A DNA stretch of 7,185 bases from an uncultured Clostridiaceae bacterium (GCA_949948825.1 CATLIJ010000127.1:1-7185); one strand, 5' to 3'; counted from the first letter of the stretch, positions 1 through 6,895 are shown. Translations and numbers: made by a program. The notes: a model not told the origin generated them from the letters alone.

Positions 1-78
1 GAATGGAAGGAGTATGCGGCATTGCATCTCCTTCTGACAGGATTTTGTTTGTGCATTTTTGTTTTCGTGACGGGTTAG
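1..78 (+). CDS. C-terminal fragment of an unidentified membrane-type protein
   Basis: Frame 1 is open from the window edge to a TAG at 76-78, giving 25 residues. They begin Glu-Trp-Lys-Glu-Tyr and then become strongly hydrophobic (Leu-Leu-Leu, Phe-Cys-Leu-Cys-Ile-Phe-Val-Phe-Val), ending in Thr-Gly. This looks like a final transmembrane helix with almost no tail. The fragment is too short to assign a family, and its start lies outside the window. The stop is 80 bases before the next gene, which runs in the same direction, and no terminator hairpin is visible between them, so they could share a transcript. It could also be a chance open frame, but the hydrophobic composition and the abrupt end just before the next gene favour a real C terminus. 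Confidence 0.5.
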   Translation, partial: EWKEYAALHLLLTGFCLCIFVFVTG

Positions 79-158
79 CGGTTTTAAAAGAGCGGCTGGC
101 GGGAAACCTGTAGAGAAAGAGGCAGCAATAAAACTTTCACATAAAAGGAGAATCGGAG

Positions 159-3122
159 ATGAATCAGGAAAAGAGCAGTCAACTGGAACGATTGAAGAAG
201 CTTTCCGCTTACCAGGTGACAGACCATCGGAATATTGAGGAAATGCAGTCAGAAGGCATTGTGCTGGAGCACAAAAAGACAAAGGCAAAGATATTTCTTT
301 TGTCCAATGAAGATGACAACAAGGTATTTTGCATTGGCTTTCGCACGCCCCCGGATGATAATACCGGGCTGCCCCATATTCTGGAACACAGCGTATTGTG
401 CGGCTCAGAGAAATTTCCTTTGAAGGATCCCTTTGTGGAGCTGGTAAAAGGTTCTCTCAACACATTTTTAAATGCCATGACCTATCCGGACAAGACGGTG
501 TATCCAGTGGCAAGCTGCAATGAGCGGGATTTTCAGAATCTGATGGATGTGTATATGGATGCTGTGCTTCATCCGAATATTTATCGGGAGGAGAAGATAT
601 TCCGGCAGGAGGGCTGGCACTATGAGCTGGAGTCTCCGGATTCTCTGATGATTTACAATGGAGTGGTCTACAATGAGATGAAGGGCGCTTATTCCGCGCC
701 AGAGGGAATGCTGGACCGGTATACCCAAAGCGTATTGTTTCCGGACAACTGTTATGGCAAGGATTCCGGCGGCGATCCGGCAGTGATTCCGGAGCTGACC
801 TATGAAAAATTCCTGGATTTCCACAGGACCTATTATCATCCCAGCAACAGCTATATTTATCTGTACGGCAATATGGATATGGCAGAGAAGCTTATCTGGC
901 TGGACGAGGAATATCTGTGCCATTATGAGGAGCGGCCAGTGGACTCGCGGATTCCTCTTCAGAAGGCATTTGACAAGCCGGCGGAGCAGGAGATCTTTTA
1001 TTCCATCACAGGAGAGGAGCCAGAGGAGAATAAGACCTATCTTTCTCTGAGTACTGTGGTAGGTACGGATTTGGACCCCACTCTTTATGTGGCTTTTCAG
1101 ATATTGGAGTACACGCTTCTTGGAACTCCGGGCGCTCCTTTAAAGCAGGCCTTGATTGATGCGGGAATTGGCAAGGATGTGCTGGGAGGCTATGAGAGCG
1201 GAATATTACAGCCTTATTTTACGGTCATTGCCAAGGATGCGGACCGGGACCAAAGAGGAGAGTTTCTGGCAGTGGTAAAGGGAACCCTGCGCAGGCTGGC
1301 AGATCAGGGGATGGACAAAAAGAGCCTGATGGCAGGACTGAATTTTTATGAGTTTAAGTACCGGGAAGCAGATTACGGCTCCACTCCCAAGGGTCTTATG
1401 TGGGGCCTGCAGAGTCTGGACAGCTGGCTCTATGACGGAGACCCCATGATGCACCTGGAGTACCAGCATACCTTTGATACTCTGAAAAAGGCTGTGAATG
1501 AGGGATTTTTTGAGCAGCTGATCCGGGACTATCTTTTGGACAATCCCTTTGAGGCAGTGGTAATCCTAAGCCCCAAACCAAACCTTACGGCAAAGCAGGA
1601 GGCAGAGACAGCAGAGCGATTGTCTGCCTACAAGGCTTCCTTAAAGGAAGAGGAGATTCAGAATCTGGTGAAGGCCACCAGAGAGCTAAAGCTTTATCAG
1701 GATACCCCGTCCTCCCCGGAGGATCTGGCAAAGATTCCGCTTTTGACCAGAGAGGATATCCGGAAGGAGGCAGAAAAGTTTCACTGGAACTTGAAAGAGG
1801 AAGGTGGAATCCAGGTGCTTCACCACGATTTCTTCACGTCTGGCATTGGGTATCTGAAGGTGCTGTTTCGGACCGATGCGGTGGAACAGGAGGATCTGTA
1901 TTATGTGGGCCTTTTGAAATCCGTATTGGGCGGTATTGACACAGAGCATTATTCCTATATGGATCTGACCAGCGAGATCTATTTAAACACAGGAGGCGTG
2001 GATTTTTCTGTGGCTTCCTATGGGAATCTGAAGGAGCCGGAGAAATTCACAGGAGCCTTGATGGCATCTGTGCGGGTGTTGTATGACAAGCTGGATTTTG
2101 GATTTGAAATTCTGGAAGAAATCTTGTGCCGGTCTGTCTTTGACAAGGAAAAGCGGCTTCGGGAGGTTTTGGAGGAGACCCGTTCCAGAGCGAAAATGAA
2201 GCTGGAAAACGCAGGCCACAGCACAGCTGTATCCAGAGCCACCTCCTACTTTTCACCTACAGCTTATTTTAACGAGATGGTGGGAGGAACAGCATACTTC
2301 CGGTTTTTGGAGGACATTTGCAAAGACTTTGATGAGAAGAAGGGCCAGGTGATTGAAAAGCTAAAGGAAGTCAGCAAAACCTTGTTTACCCGTTCCAATC
2401 TGTTAATCAGTTATACAGCAGACGGGAAAGGGTATGAGCTTTTGCCAAAGGCTATGAAGAAGCTGACAGACTCTCTGCCAGAGGGAAGCGGCAAAAAATA
2501 TCCCTTTGTCCATCCGGTGGAGAACAGAAATGAAGGGCTGAAGACCTCTGCTCAGGTGAATTATGTGGCCCGGTGCGGGAATTTCCGCAGCAAAGGCTAT
2601 GACTATACAGGAGCTCTCAAAATCCTTCAGGTGATTTTAAGCTATGATTATCTGTGGCTGAATATCCGGGTGAAGGGAGGAGCATATGGATGTATGAGCG
2701 GCTTTGGCCGGTCCGGAGAGGGGTATCTGGTTTCCTACCGTGACCCGAATCTTAAGGAGACGGACCAGGTATATGAGGGAATTGTAAAGTATTTGGAGGA
2801 GTTTGACCCGGACGACCGGGATATGACCAAGTATGTGATTGGAGCCATCAGTAATTTAGATGCGCCCCTGACTCCCGCTGCCAGGGGAAGCCGTGGTTTG
2901 TCTGCCTATTTGTCCCAGGTGACAGAGGAGATGCTTCAGGAGGAGCGTGACCAGATTCTTCATGCCCATAAGGAGGATATTCGGGCATTGGCCGGATGGA
3001 TTCAGGCTGTGCTGGATACGGGAAGCTTCTGCGTGGTGGGAAATGAGGACAAGATTGAGGCGAACCGGGATGTATTCAAAGAGGTGAGAAATCTTTCCGG
3101 TGGAGCAAAAGAGTGTGTTTGA
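159..3122 (+). CDS. M16C-family zinc metallopeptidase (presequence-protease/PreP-like, insulinase superfamily)
   Basis: This 987-residue protein is full length for the PreP/Cym1 group, which fold as two halves of a closed peptide-degrading chamber. The inverted zinc motif HxxEH is His73-Ile-Leu-Glu76-His77, inside a stretch very like mitochondrial PITRM1 (HILEH then VLCGSEKFP). The third zinc ligand is probably Glu173 in YNEMKGAYS. The central part (about 470-720) matches the M16C-associated domain. The C-terminal half carries the conserved Arg837 and Tyr843 of RVKGGAYG, which bind substrate in this family. No signal peptide or membrane segment is seen, so it should act in the cytoplasm, probably degrading short unstructured peptides; the actual substrate is unknown. 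The start ATG is supported by AAGGAG at 145-150, eight bases upstream. The gene ends nine bases before the inverted-repeat element and lies in line with era. Confidence 0.95.
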   Translation: MNQEKSSQLERLKKLSAYQVTDHRNIEEMQSEGIVLEHKKTKAKIFLLSNEDDNKVFCIGFRTPPDDNTGLPHILEHSVLCGSEKFPLKDPFVELVKGSLNTFLNAMTYPDKTVYPVASCNERDFQNLMDVYMDAVLHPNIYREEKIFRQEGWHYELESPDSLMIYNGVVYNEMKGAYSAPEGMLDRYTQSVLFPDNCYGKDSGGDPAVIPELTYEKFLDFHRTYYHPSNSYIYLYGNMDMAEKLIWLDEEYLCHYEERPVDSRIPLQKAFDKPAEQEIFYSITGEEPEENKTYLSLSTVVGTDLDPTLYVAFQILEYTLLGTPGAPLKQALIDAGIGKDVLGGYESGILQPYFTVIAKDADRDQRGEFLAVVKGTLRRLADQGMDKKSLMAGLNFYEFKYREADYGSTPKGLMWGLQSLDSWLYDGDPMMHLEYQHTFDTLKKAVNEGFFEQLIRDYLLDNPFEAVVILSPKPNLTAKQEAETAERLSAYKASLKEEEIQNLVKATRELKLYQDTPSSPEDLAKIPLLTREDIRKEAEKFHWNLKEEGGIQVLHHDFFTSGIGYLKVLFRTDAVEQEDLYYVGLLKSVLGGIDTEHYSYMDLTSEIYLNTGGVDFSVASYGNLKEPEKFTGALMASVRVLYDKLDFGFEILEEILCRSVFDKEKRLREVLEETRSRAKMKLENAGHSTAVSRATSYFSPTAYFNEMVGGTAYFRFLEDICKDFDEKKGQVIEKLKEVSKTLFTRSNLLISYTADGKGYELLPKAMKKLTDSLPEGSGKKYPFVHPVENRNEGLKTSAQVNYVARCGNFRSKGYDYTGALKILQVILSYDYLWLNIRVKGGAYGCMSGFGRSGEGYLVSYRDPNLKETDQVYEGIVKYLEEFDPDDRDMTKYVIGAISNLDAPLTPAARGSRGLSAYLSQVTEEMLQEERDQILHAHKEDIRALAGWIQAVLDTGSFCVVGNEDKIEANRDVFKEVRNLSGGAKECV

Positions 3123-3144
3123 CAGGAAAAATTTCCACCTGTGC

Positions 3145-3172
3145 GGTTGGATGCTCCCTGGAGCATCCAACC
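3145..3172. repeat. Perfect hairpin arm A of the intergenic element
   Basis: GGTTGGATGCTCC, a CT centre, and GGAGCATCCAACC form a 13-bp perfect inverted repeat (a 12-bp stem with a 4-base loop is more realistic). Its first five bases are also the inner end of the left terminal repeat, so this hairpin and the full outer stem cannot both form completely. There is no T tract after it, so it is not a typical intrinsic terminator. Confidence 0.85.
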
Positions 3173-3268
3173 TGACTCCCACATTCGCAAAACCCGCGCT
3201 TACGCGCTCCTGCGTCTGCTTGCGCATCCGCGTTTTGCTCATTTGGGAGTGGGTTGCTAATCCAACGC

Positions 3269-3303
3269 CTTGCCTGCATTGCCATAAATGGCATGCAGGC
3301 AAG
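3269..3303. repeat. Hairpin arm C of the intergenic element
   Basis: CTTGCCTGCA pairs with TGCAGGCAAG, then TGCCA pairs with TGGCA around a TAAA loop, with one unpaired T on the left side. An in-frame ATG for era (3288) falls in this loop. It has no ribosome-binding site in front and is not considered the start. Confidence 0.85.
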
Positions 3304-3338
3304 ACCTTGAATTGCAACCGCACAGGTGGAAACATTTT

Positions 3339-3344
3339 GAGGAG
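3339..3344 (+). promoter_or_regulatory. Ribosome-binding site fixing the era start
   Basis: GAGGAG lies three bases before the ATG at 3348 and six bases after the right end of the inverted-repeat element. The spacing is short but usable. It selects 3348 over the upstream ATG at 3288, because residues encoded before 3348 come from repeat sequence and are not part of Era proteins. Confidence 0.7.
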
Positions 3345-3347
3345 CAT

Positions 3348-4259
3348 ATGGAAGAGAAAAACGAACAGAAGAAGTCAGGCTTTGTAACTTTAATCGGAAG
3401 GCCCAATGTGGGAAAGTCCACCTTGATGAATCATTTGATTGGACAGAAGATAGCCATTACCTCCGCAAAGCCTCAGACCACCCGGAACCGGATTCAGACC
3501 GTATATACAGATGAGCGGGGGCAGATCGTATTTTTGGATACGCCTGGAATCCACAAGGCCAGGAACCGGCTGGGAGAGTATATGGTTCATGTGGCAGAGC
3601 ATACCCTGGGAGAGGTGGATGTGATCTTGTGGCTGGTGGAGCCAACCACCTTTATCGGAGCAGGAGAGCAGCATATTGCAGAGCAGCTGAATAAGGTAAA
3701 GCAGCCTGTGATTCTGGTAATCAATAAGATTGACACCTTAAAGGATTCCAAGGAGGTTCTTACCTTTATTCAGGCATACAAGGATATTTGTCCTTTTGCA
3801 GAGATTGTTCCAGTGTCAGCATTGAAAAAGAGAAATACAGACACTTTGACAGAGTTGATTTTTAAATACCTGCCCTATGGACATCCCTTTTATGATGAGG
3901 ACACAGTGACAGACCAGCCGATGCGCCAGATTGTGGCAGAATTAGTGAGAGAGAAGGCTCTGCGGCTTTTGGAGGAGGAGATTCCCCATGGCATTGCTGT
4001 GACAGTGGAAAAGATGAAGGAGCGGAAAAACGGTATTATGGACATTGAGGCTACCCTTGTCTGTGAGCGGGATTCCCACAAGGGAATTATCATTGGCAAG
4101 GGGGGGAGCATGTTAAAGAAGATCGGTTCTGCCGCCCGGAGAGAGATCGAGGACATGATGGAGACCCAGGTGAATCTGCAGCTTTGGGTAAAGGTTAGGA
4201 AGGAATGGCGGGACAATGAATTGCTGATGAAAAATTATGGGTATCGTAAGGATAGCTGA
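3348..4259 (+). CDS. era: GTPase Era (ribosome small-subunit assembly)
   Basis: From the ATG at 3348 the protein has 303 residues, the usual size for Era. The GTPase domain shows G1 GRPNVGKST (17-25), a G2 region with PQTTRNRIQT (42-51), G3 DTPG (64-67), G4 NKID (126-129) and G5 VSALK (156-160). The C-terminal type II KH domain carries GIIIGKGGSMLKKIG (246-260) with the RNA-binding GKGG loop. Family knowledge: Era binds the 3' end of 16S rRNA and supports maturation of the 30S subunit, cycling between cytoplasm and inner membrane face. No obvious promoter lies directly upstream, so it is probably read from the peptidase transcript through the structured element. In many Firmicutes recO follows era; here a terminator and a convergent gene follow instead. 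An N-terminally extended reading from 3288 is open but not supported. Confidence 0.97.
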   Translation: MEEKNEQKKSGFVTLIGRPNVGKSTLMNHLIGQKIAITSAKPQTTRNRIQTVYTDERGQIVFLDTPGIHKARNRLGEYMVHVAEHTLGEVDVILWLVEPTTFIGAGEQHIAEQLNKVKQPVILVINKIDTLKDSKEVLTFIQAYKDICPFAEIVPVSALKKRNTDTLTELIFKYLPYGHPFYDEDTVTDQPMRQIVAELVREKALRLLEEEIPHGIAVTVEKMKERKNGIMDIEATLVCERDSHKGIIIGKGGSMLKKIGSAARREIEDMMETQVNLQLWVKVRKEWRDNELLMKNYGYRKDS

Positions 4260-4265
4260 ATCATG

Positions 4266-4308
4266 GGATAAAGAAAAAACGCGCTTACAGCGCGTTTTTT
4301 CTTTATCC
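4266..4308. terminator. Bidirectional intrinsic terminator between convergent genes
   Basis: GGATAAAGAAAAAACGCGC, a TTACA loop, and the exact reverse complement form a 19-bp perfect stem. The GC core (ACGCGC/GCGCGT) is followed by six T on the + strand and, by symmetry, six T on the minus strand. It starts six bases after the era stop and lies 14 bases beyond the stop of the minus-strand reductase gene, so it can end both transcripts. Confidence 0.95.
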
Positions 4309-4322
4309 TGGTACAGCCGAAT

Positions 4323-6527
4323 CTATTGTCCGCTGATTCCGGATTCACTGATGGAAGCCTGCTCACCGGCGATTCGTCCGAATACTACAGTGTCTGTCAA
4401 GGCATTGCCGCCTAAGCGGTTGCTTCCATGAATGCCTCCCGTTACCTCTCCTGCTGCAAACAGGTTAGGAATCACCTCTCCGTTTTTGTCAATTACCTGG
4501 GTGCTGCCATTGATCCTGACGCCGCCCATGGTATGATGAACCGTGGGAACCCGCTCTGCCGCGTAGTAGGGTGGATTGTTGATGCCATTGTTTTCTTTGC
4601 CGCTGTCTGTGAACAGGGTACGGCCAAATTCATCTGGCTGTCCCTCCAGATCGCCGCCCAGACAGTGACGGTTGTATTCTTCCACAGCAGCAGTCAGATT
4701 CTCGGCAGGAACTCCGATTTGTCCGGCCAGGTCTTCCAGGGTATCCGCTTTGTAAGCCCGTCCGTCTGCCACCAGACTGTTGATAGTTTCCCCAAAGTTG
4801 TTCAGTTCCTCTCCCGTAGGATAGCCGTCGCTGTCCATAATAATGAACATGGTAGCCTCTGGCTGTGCAAACAGTCCCAGGGTCATCTCATCCCGGCGGC
4901 CTCCCTCATTGACAAAACGCTCGCCGTTCTTGTTGACAAAGATCCGGGATTCCACTGCATGCTCAATGTTGCCGCTTAAGGAACCTGTATTGGGGTCTCC
5001 CAGGGGCAGAAGCTGAATATTGCCCATCTGCACCAGATCTGCGCCAACTGCTTCTGCCATGCGGATTCCGTCGCCAGTAATGGCAGAGGTGTTGGTGGAG
5101 GGAATGGTCTCATCCAAAGTGGGCCACAGCCTGGTTTCCTCATTGGCAGCTGTGCGCATCTCCACATTCTGCCCAAATCCACCGGTGGCCAGAACCACGC
5201 CGTTTCTTGCTTTCACTGTTACCTTGTTGCCGGTTTCTCCTGTGCAGACAGCTCCTGTTACAGCGCCGTTTTCCACAATCAGCTCTTCTGCCCTGGTGTT
5301 GTATACCATGGTGATGCCTTCATGGGCATCCATATAGGCCTGATAAGTCTTAAAGAAGCCGATTCCCTCCGGCTCCACCGGCTTGTGGGCCCGCTGCCAC
5401 ATACCTCCTGTCACGGTAAAGGTTCCTGGCTGAAATTCCATGCCAAGGCTCTTTAACCACTCCACGCCGTCCCAGGCATTGTCCGTCAGAATATGTACCA
5501 GCTCCGGATCTCCCTGCTTGTCGCCGCCTTCATAGGTCTGGTTAAAGTGGTGTTCCACACTGTCATTGTTGGCAAGGGCGGTTTCACTTCCATCATCCAC
5601 TGCATTGAGAGCGCCTCCTGCCAGGATGGTATTGCCGCCCATCTGGCTGGTCTTTTCAATGACAATCACCTCCTTGCCGTTCTGGTTAGCTGTCACAGCT
5701 GCCGCCATGCCAGCGCCGCCGGCTCCTAAGACCAGCACATCTGTCTCCAGCTCCTGGTCTGCTTCCTTCTCCTTGGGGGCAGGTTTGATGGCCATGAGGG
5801 CATCCACGTCTGCTCCTGCCTGTCTTGCACATTCTGCCACGCCTTCAATCATGGCATTGGAGGTGAGGGTAGCGCCGGATACAGCGTCCAGTCCCAGCCC
5901 CTGAAGTTCTATAATCTCCTTGGTCATGCTTTCCACCACAGGAGAGCCAATGCCTTCGGTCTCCTCATGGTCTACCTGAATGTCTGTGATGGAGTTCTCA
6001 TCAAAGGTGACGGAAATGGTCATAGCCTTCATGCCGCGCACTTCGGCAGTGTAGGTTCCGGGAGCATAGGCGCCATCCCCTGCATCTGCAGCAGCAGGAG
6101 CTGTTTCCTCCTCCACCTTCTCTCCACGGGCTTCGGCAAGAGCCTTGCCTACCGCCTCCTTTACCGCATCGCTGGTGATGGTGGCGCCGGAGATGGAATC
6201 CAGCTGGGTGGTCTGGTTTTTCAAAATATCTGCCTTCAGCGATGAGATGGCCTTGCCGCCAAGGTCCGGTGTCTCGCTTTCCCCGGTAATGTTAAGGGCA
6301 GTGATGTTGGCATCATCTACAGTGACAGTTGCAATTACCGGGCCGCCAAAGCCCTGGGCTTCGGCCTCGTAAGTGCCAGGAGTATAAATGCTTTCGGTTC
6401 CCTGAACCCGGCCAATCTTGCTCATGGAATCATAAGCTGGGCCGGAACAGGCAATAATGGCTACAGAAGCAGCCGCCATAATGCCGAGTCCTGTGAGAAG
6501 CTTTTTCTTCTGATCGTTGTTTTCCAC
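4323..6527 (-). CDS. FMN-binding, FAD-dependent fumarate/urocanate-reductase-family lipoprotein (flavocytochrome c-like, no heme)
   Basis: A 734-residue protein starting at GTG. Residues 1-27 form a lipoprotein signal (KKK, a hydrophobic stretch, then Ile-Ile-Ala-Cys27), which places it outside the membrane. Two FMN_bind domains follow (about 47-131 and 154-236). Each ends in a Dxx(S/T)GAT flavinylation motif (DSISGAT 110-116, DAVSGAT 214-220), so Thr116 and Thr220 are the expected ApbE-attached FMN sites. The FAD_binding_2 reductase domain begins with GAGGAG (268-273). Likely catalytic or substrate residues, by comparison with Shewanella Fcc3, are Arg545 (GGRRD), His664/His665 (HHTMGG) and Arg704 (HGSNRLGGNA). 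No CxxCH heme motif is present, so the FMN domains probably replace the cytochrome part and pass electrons to FAD. IQLLP (504-508) aligns with Fcc3 IQAHP and lacks its substrate histidine, so fumarate is not assured. Urocanate, another enoate or a different acceptor is possible. Confidence 0.93.
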   Translation of the reverse strand: MENNDQKKKLLTGLGIMAAASVAIIACSGPAYDSMSKIGRVQGTESIYTPGTYEAEAQGFGGPVIATVTVDDANITALNITGESETPDLGGKAISSLKADILKNQTTQLDSISGATITSDAVKEAVGKALAEARGEKVEEETAPAAADAGDGAYAPGTYTAEVRGMKAMTISVTFDENSITDIQVDHEETEGIGSPVVESMTKEIIELQGLGLDAVSGATLTSNAMIEGVAECARQAGADVDALMAIKPAPKEKEADQELETDVLVLGAGGAGMAAAVTANQNGKEVIVIEKTSQMGGNTILAGGALNAVDDGSETALANNDSVEHHFNQTYEGGDKQGDPELVHILTDNAWDGVEWLKSLGMEFQPGTFTVTGGMWQRAHKPVEPEGIGFFKTYQAYMDAHEGITMVYNTRAEELIVENGAVTGAVCTGETGNKVTVKARNGVVLATGGFGQNVEMRTAANEETRLWPTLDETIPSTNTSAITGDGIRMAEAVGADLVQMGNIQLLPLGDPNTGSLSGNIEHAVESRIFVNKNGERFVNEGGRRDEMTLGLFAQPEATMFIIMDSDGYPTGEELNNFGETINSLVADGRAYKADTLEDLAGQIGVPAENLTAAVEEYNRHCLGGDLEGQPDEFGRTLFTDSGKENNGINNPPYYAAERVPTVHHTMGGVRINGSTQVIDKNGEVIPNLFAAGEVTGGIHGSNRLGGNALTDTVVFGRIAGEQASISESGISGQ

Positions 6528-6532
6528 AATAG

Positions 6533-6539
6533 ACCTCCC
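6533..6539 (-). promoter_or_regulatory. Ribosome-binding site for the GTG-started reductase
   Basis: On the minus strand GGGAGGT lies five bases before the GTG at 6527-6525. This strong site supports the non-ATG start. The next in-frame Met (residue 17) would cut into the signal peptide. Confidence 0.85.
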
Positions 6540-6570
6540 TTGTCAATCGTATCGATTTATTTTTTACGTG

Positions 6571-6585
6571 ATGGCAATGAGCCAT
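6571..6585. promoter_or_regulatory. Short dyad at the reductase transcription start
   Basis: ATGGC-AATGA-GCCAT is a 5-bp inverted repeat. The -10 box ends at 6593, so transcription should start near 6586 and the dyad would occupy about the first 15 transcribed bases. It could be a repressor operator or a 5'-terminal mRNA hairpin. Five base pairs alone are weak evidence. Confidence 0.3.
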
Positions 6586-6592
6586 AATATCT

Positions 6593-6621
6593 ATTTTATC
6601 GGCGGAAGATTTTTTTGTCAA
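6593..6621 (-). promoter_or_regulatory. Sigma-A-type promoter of the reductase gene
   Basis: On the minus strand a perfect -35 box TTGACA (6621-6616) is followed after exactly 17 bases by TAAAAT (6598-6593), five of six matches to the -10 consensus. Start of transcription is expected near 6586, giving a leader of about 60 bases before the GTG. Confidence 0.75.
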
Positions 6622-6751
6622 TAACCTTATAGAAAGAATCCGTATTTCGCTAAAAATTTGTTAAAATATATAAAAAAATCATGGGAAAGTTTTATATGGG
6701 AATGATATGTTGTGAAAGGTGCATAAAGAAAAATTTCCCTGTTTTATGCCC

Positions 6752-6769
6752 ATTTCAACAGATTTCAAC
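6752..6769. repeat. Tandem ATTTCAAC direct repeat, 10-bp period
   Basis: ATTTCAAC occurs at 6752-6759 and again at 6762-6769, one helical turn apart, in the divergent intergenic region. This spacing is typical of sites for activators that bind as tandem dimers, but no regulator is encoded in the window and chance is possible. Confidence 0.35.
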
Positions 6770-6812
6770 GGCTTTACACAGGCATGCCCAAGGATAACGG
6801 ATACCAAAAACC

Positions 6813-6841
6813 TTTCTTTTCTGATTAAAATATGGTATGAT
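6813..6841 (+). promoter_or_regulatory. Possible promoter of the NusG-II gene
   Basis: TATGAT (6836-6841) matches five of six bases of the -10 consensus. The hexamer 17 bases upstream, TTTCTT (6813-6818), is a poor -35 box, so any promoter here might need an activator. The leader would be about 60 bases. Confidence 0.35.
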
Positions 6842-6895
6842 GGCACAAACGAAAGAATAAGACAGTATATTTGGACGTCGGCTGCACCGGCGTTC

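Larger units (their letters stand above)
3132..3332. repeat. 201-bp non-coding element with 18-bp perfect terminal inverted repeats (MITE-like)
   Basis: TTTCCACCTGTGCGGTTG at 3132-3149 is repeated exactly as its reverse complement at 3315-3332. The interior holds three further foldback units. Arm A (3145-3172) is a 13-bp perfect palindrome with a 2-base centre. Arm B (3175-3250) is a long imperfect arm that pairs ACTCCCA with TGGGAGT and GCAAAAC with GTTTTGC. Arm C (3269-3303) has a 10-bp stem, a one-base bulge, 5 more pairs and a TAAA loop. Together they draw a cloverleaf. No convincing reading frame lies inside and no clear target-site duplication flanks it. The form fits a non-autonomous miniature element or a structured intergenic repeat; whether other copies exist cannot be judged from this window. 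It fills nearly the whole gap between the peptidase stop and the era ribosome-binding site. Confidence 0.8.

Noticed and set aside
468..923. Open frame of 151 codons on the minus strand inside the peptidase gene
   Set aside because: It lies wholly antisense to the conserved M16C coding region, shows no family signature, and has a composition typical of antisense reading.
3145..3172. Hairpin A as an intrinsic terminator for the peptidase gene
   Set aside because: The stem is strong but no T tract follows, so termination is not expected.
2856..3347. Open frame of 163 codons on the minus strand across the peptidase end and the repeat element
   Set aside because: It reads through the inverted-repeat element and antisense to conserved coding sequence; the Cys/Gln/His-rich product resembles no protein I know.
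3100..3387. Open frame of 95 codons on the + strand through the repeat element
   Set aside because: It overlaps the peptidase end and the era start in another frame and consists mostly of translated palindromes.
4428..4979. Open frame of 183 codons on the + strand opposite the reductase
   Set aside because: The minus strand here encodes highly conserved active-site motifs of the reductase; the + frame is a shadow.
6528..6600. Riboswitch or other structured leader in front of the reductase gene
   Set aside because: The leader is only about 60 bases, with two 5-bp dyads and no motif of a known class such as the FMN element.
6773..6805. TTTACA at 6773-6778 as the -35 box of a + strand promoter
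   Set aside because: No acceptable -10 hexamer lies 16-18 bases downstream; the nearest candidates are at 14 and 21 bases.
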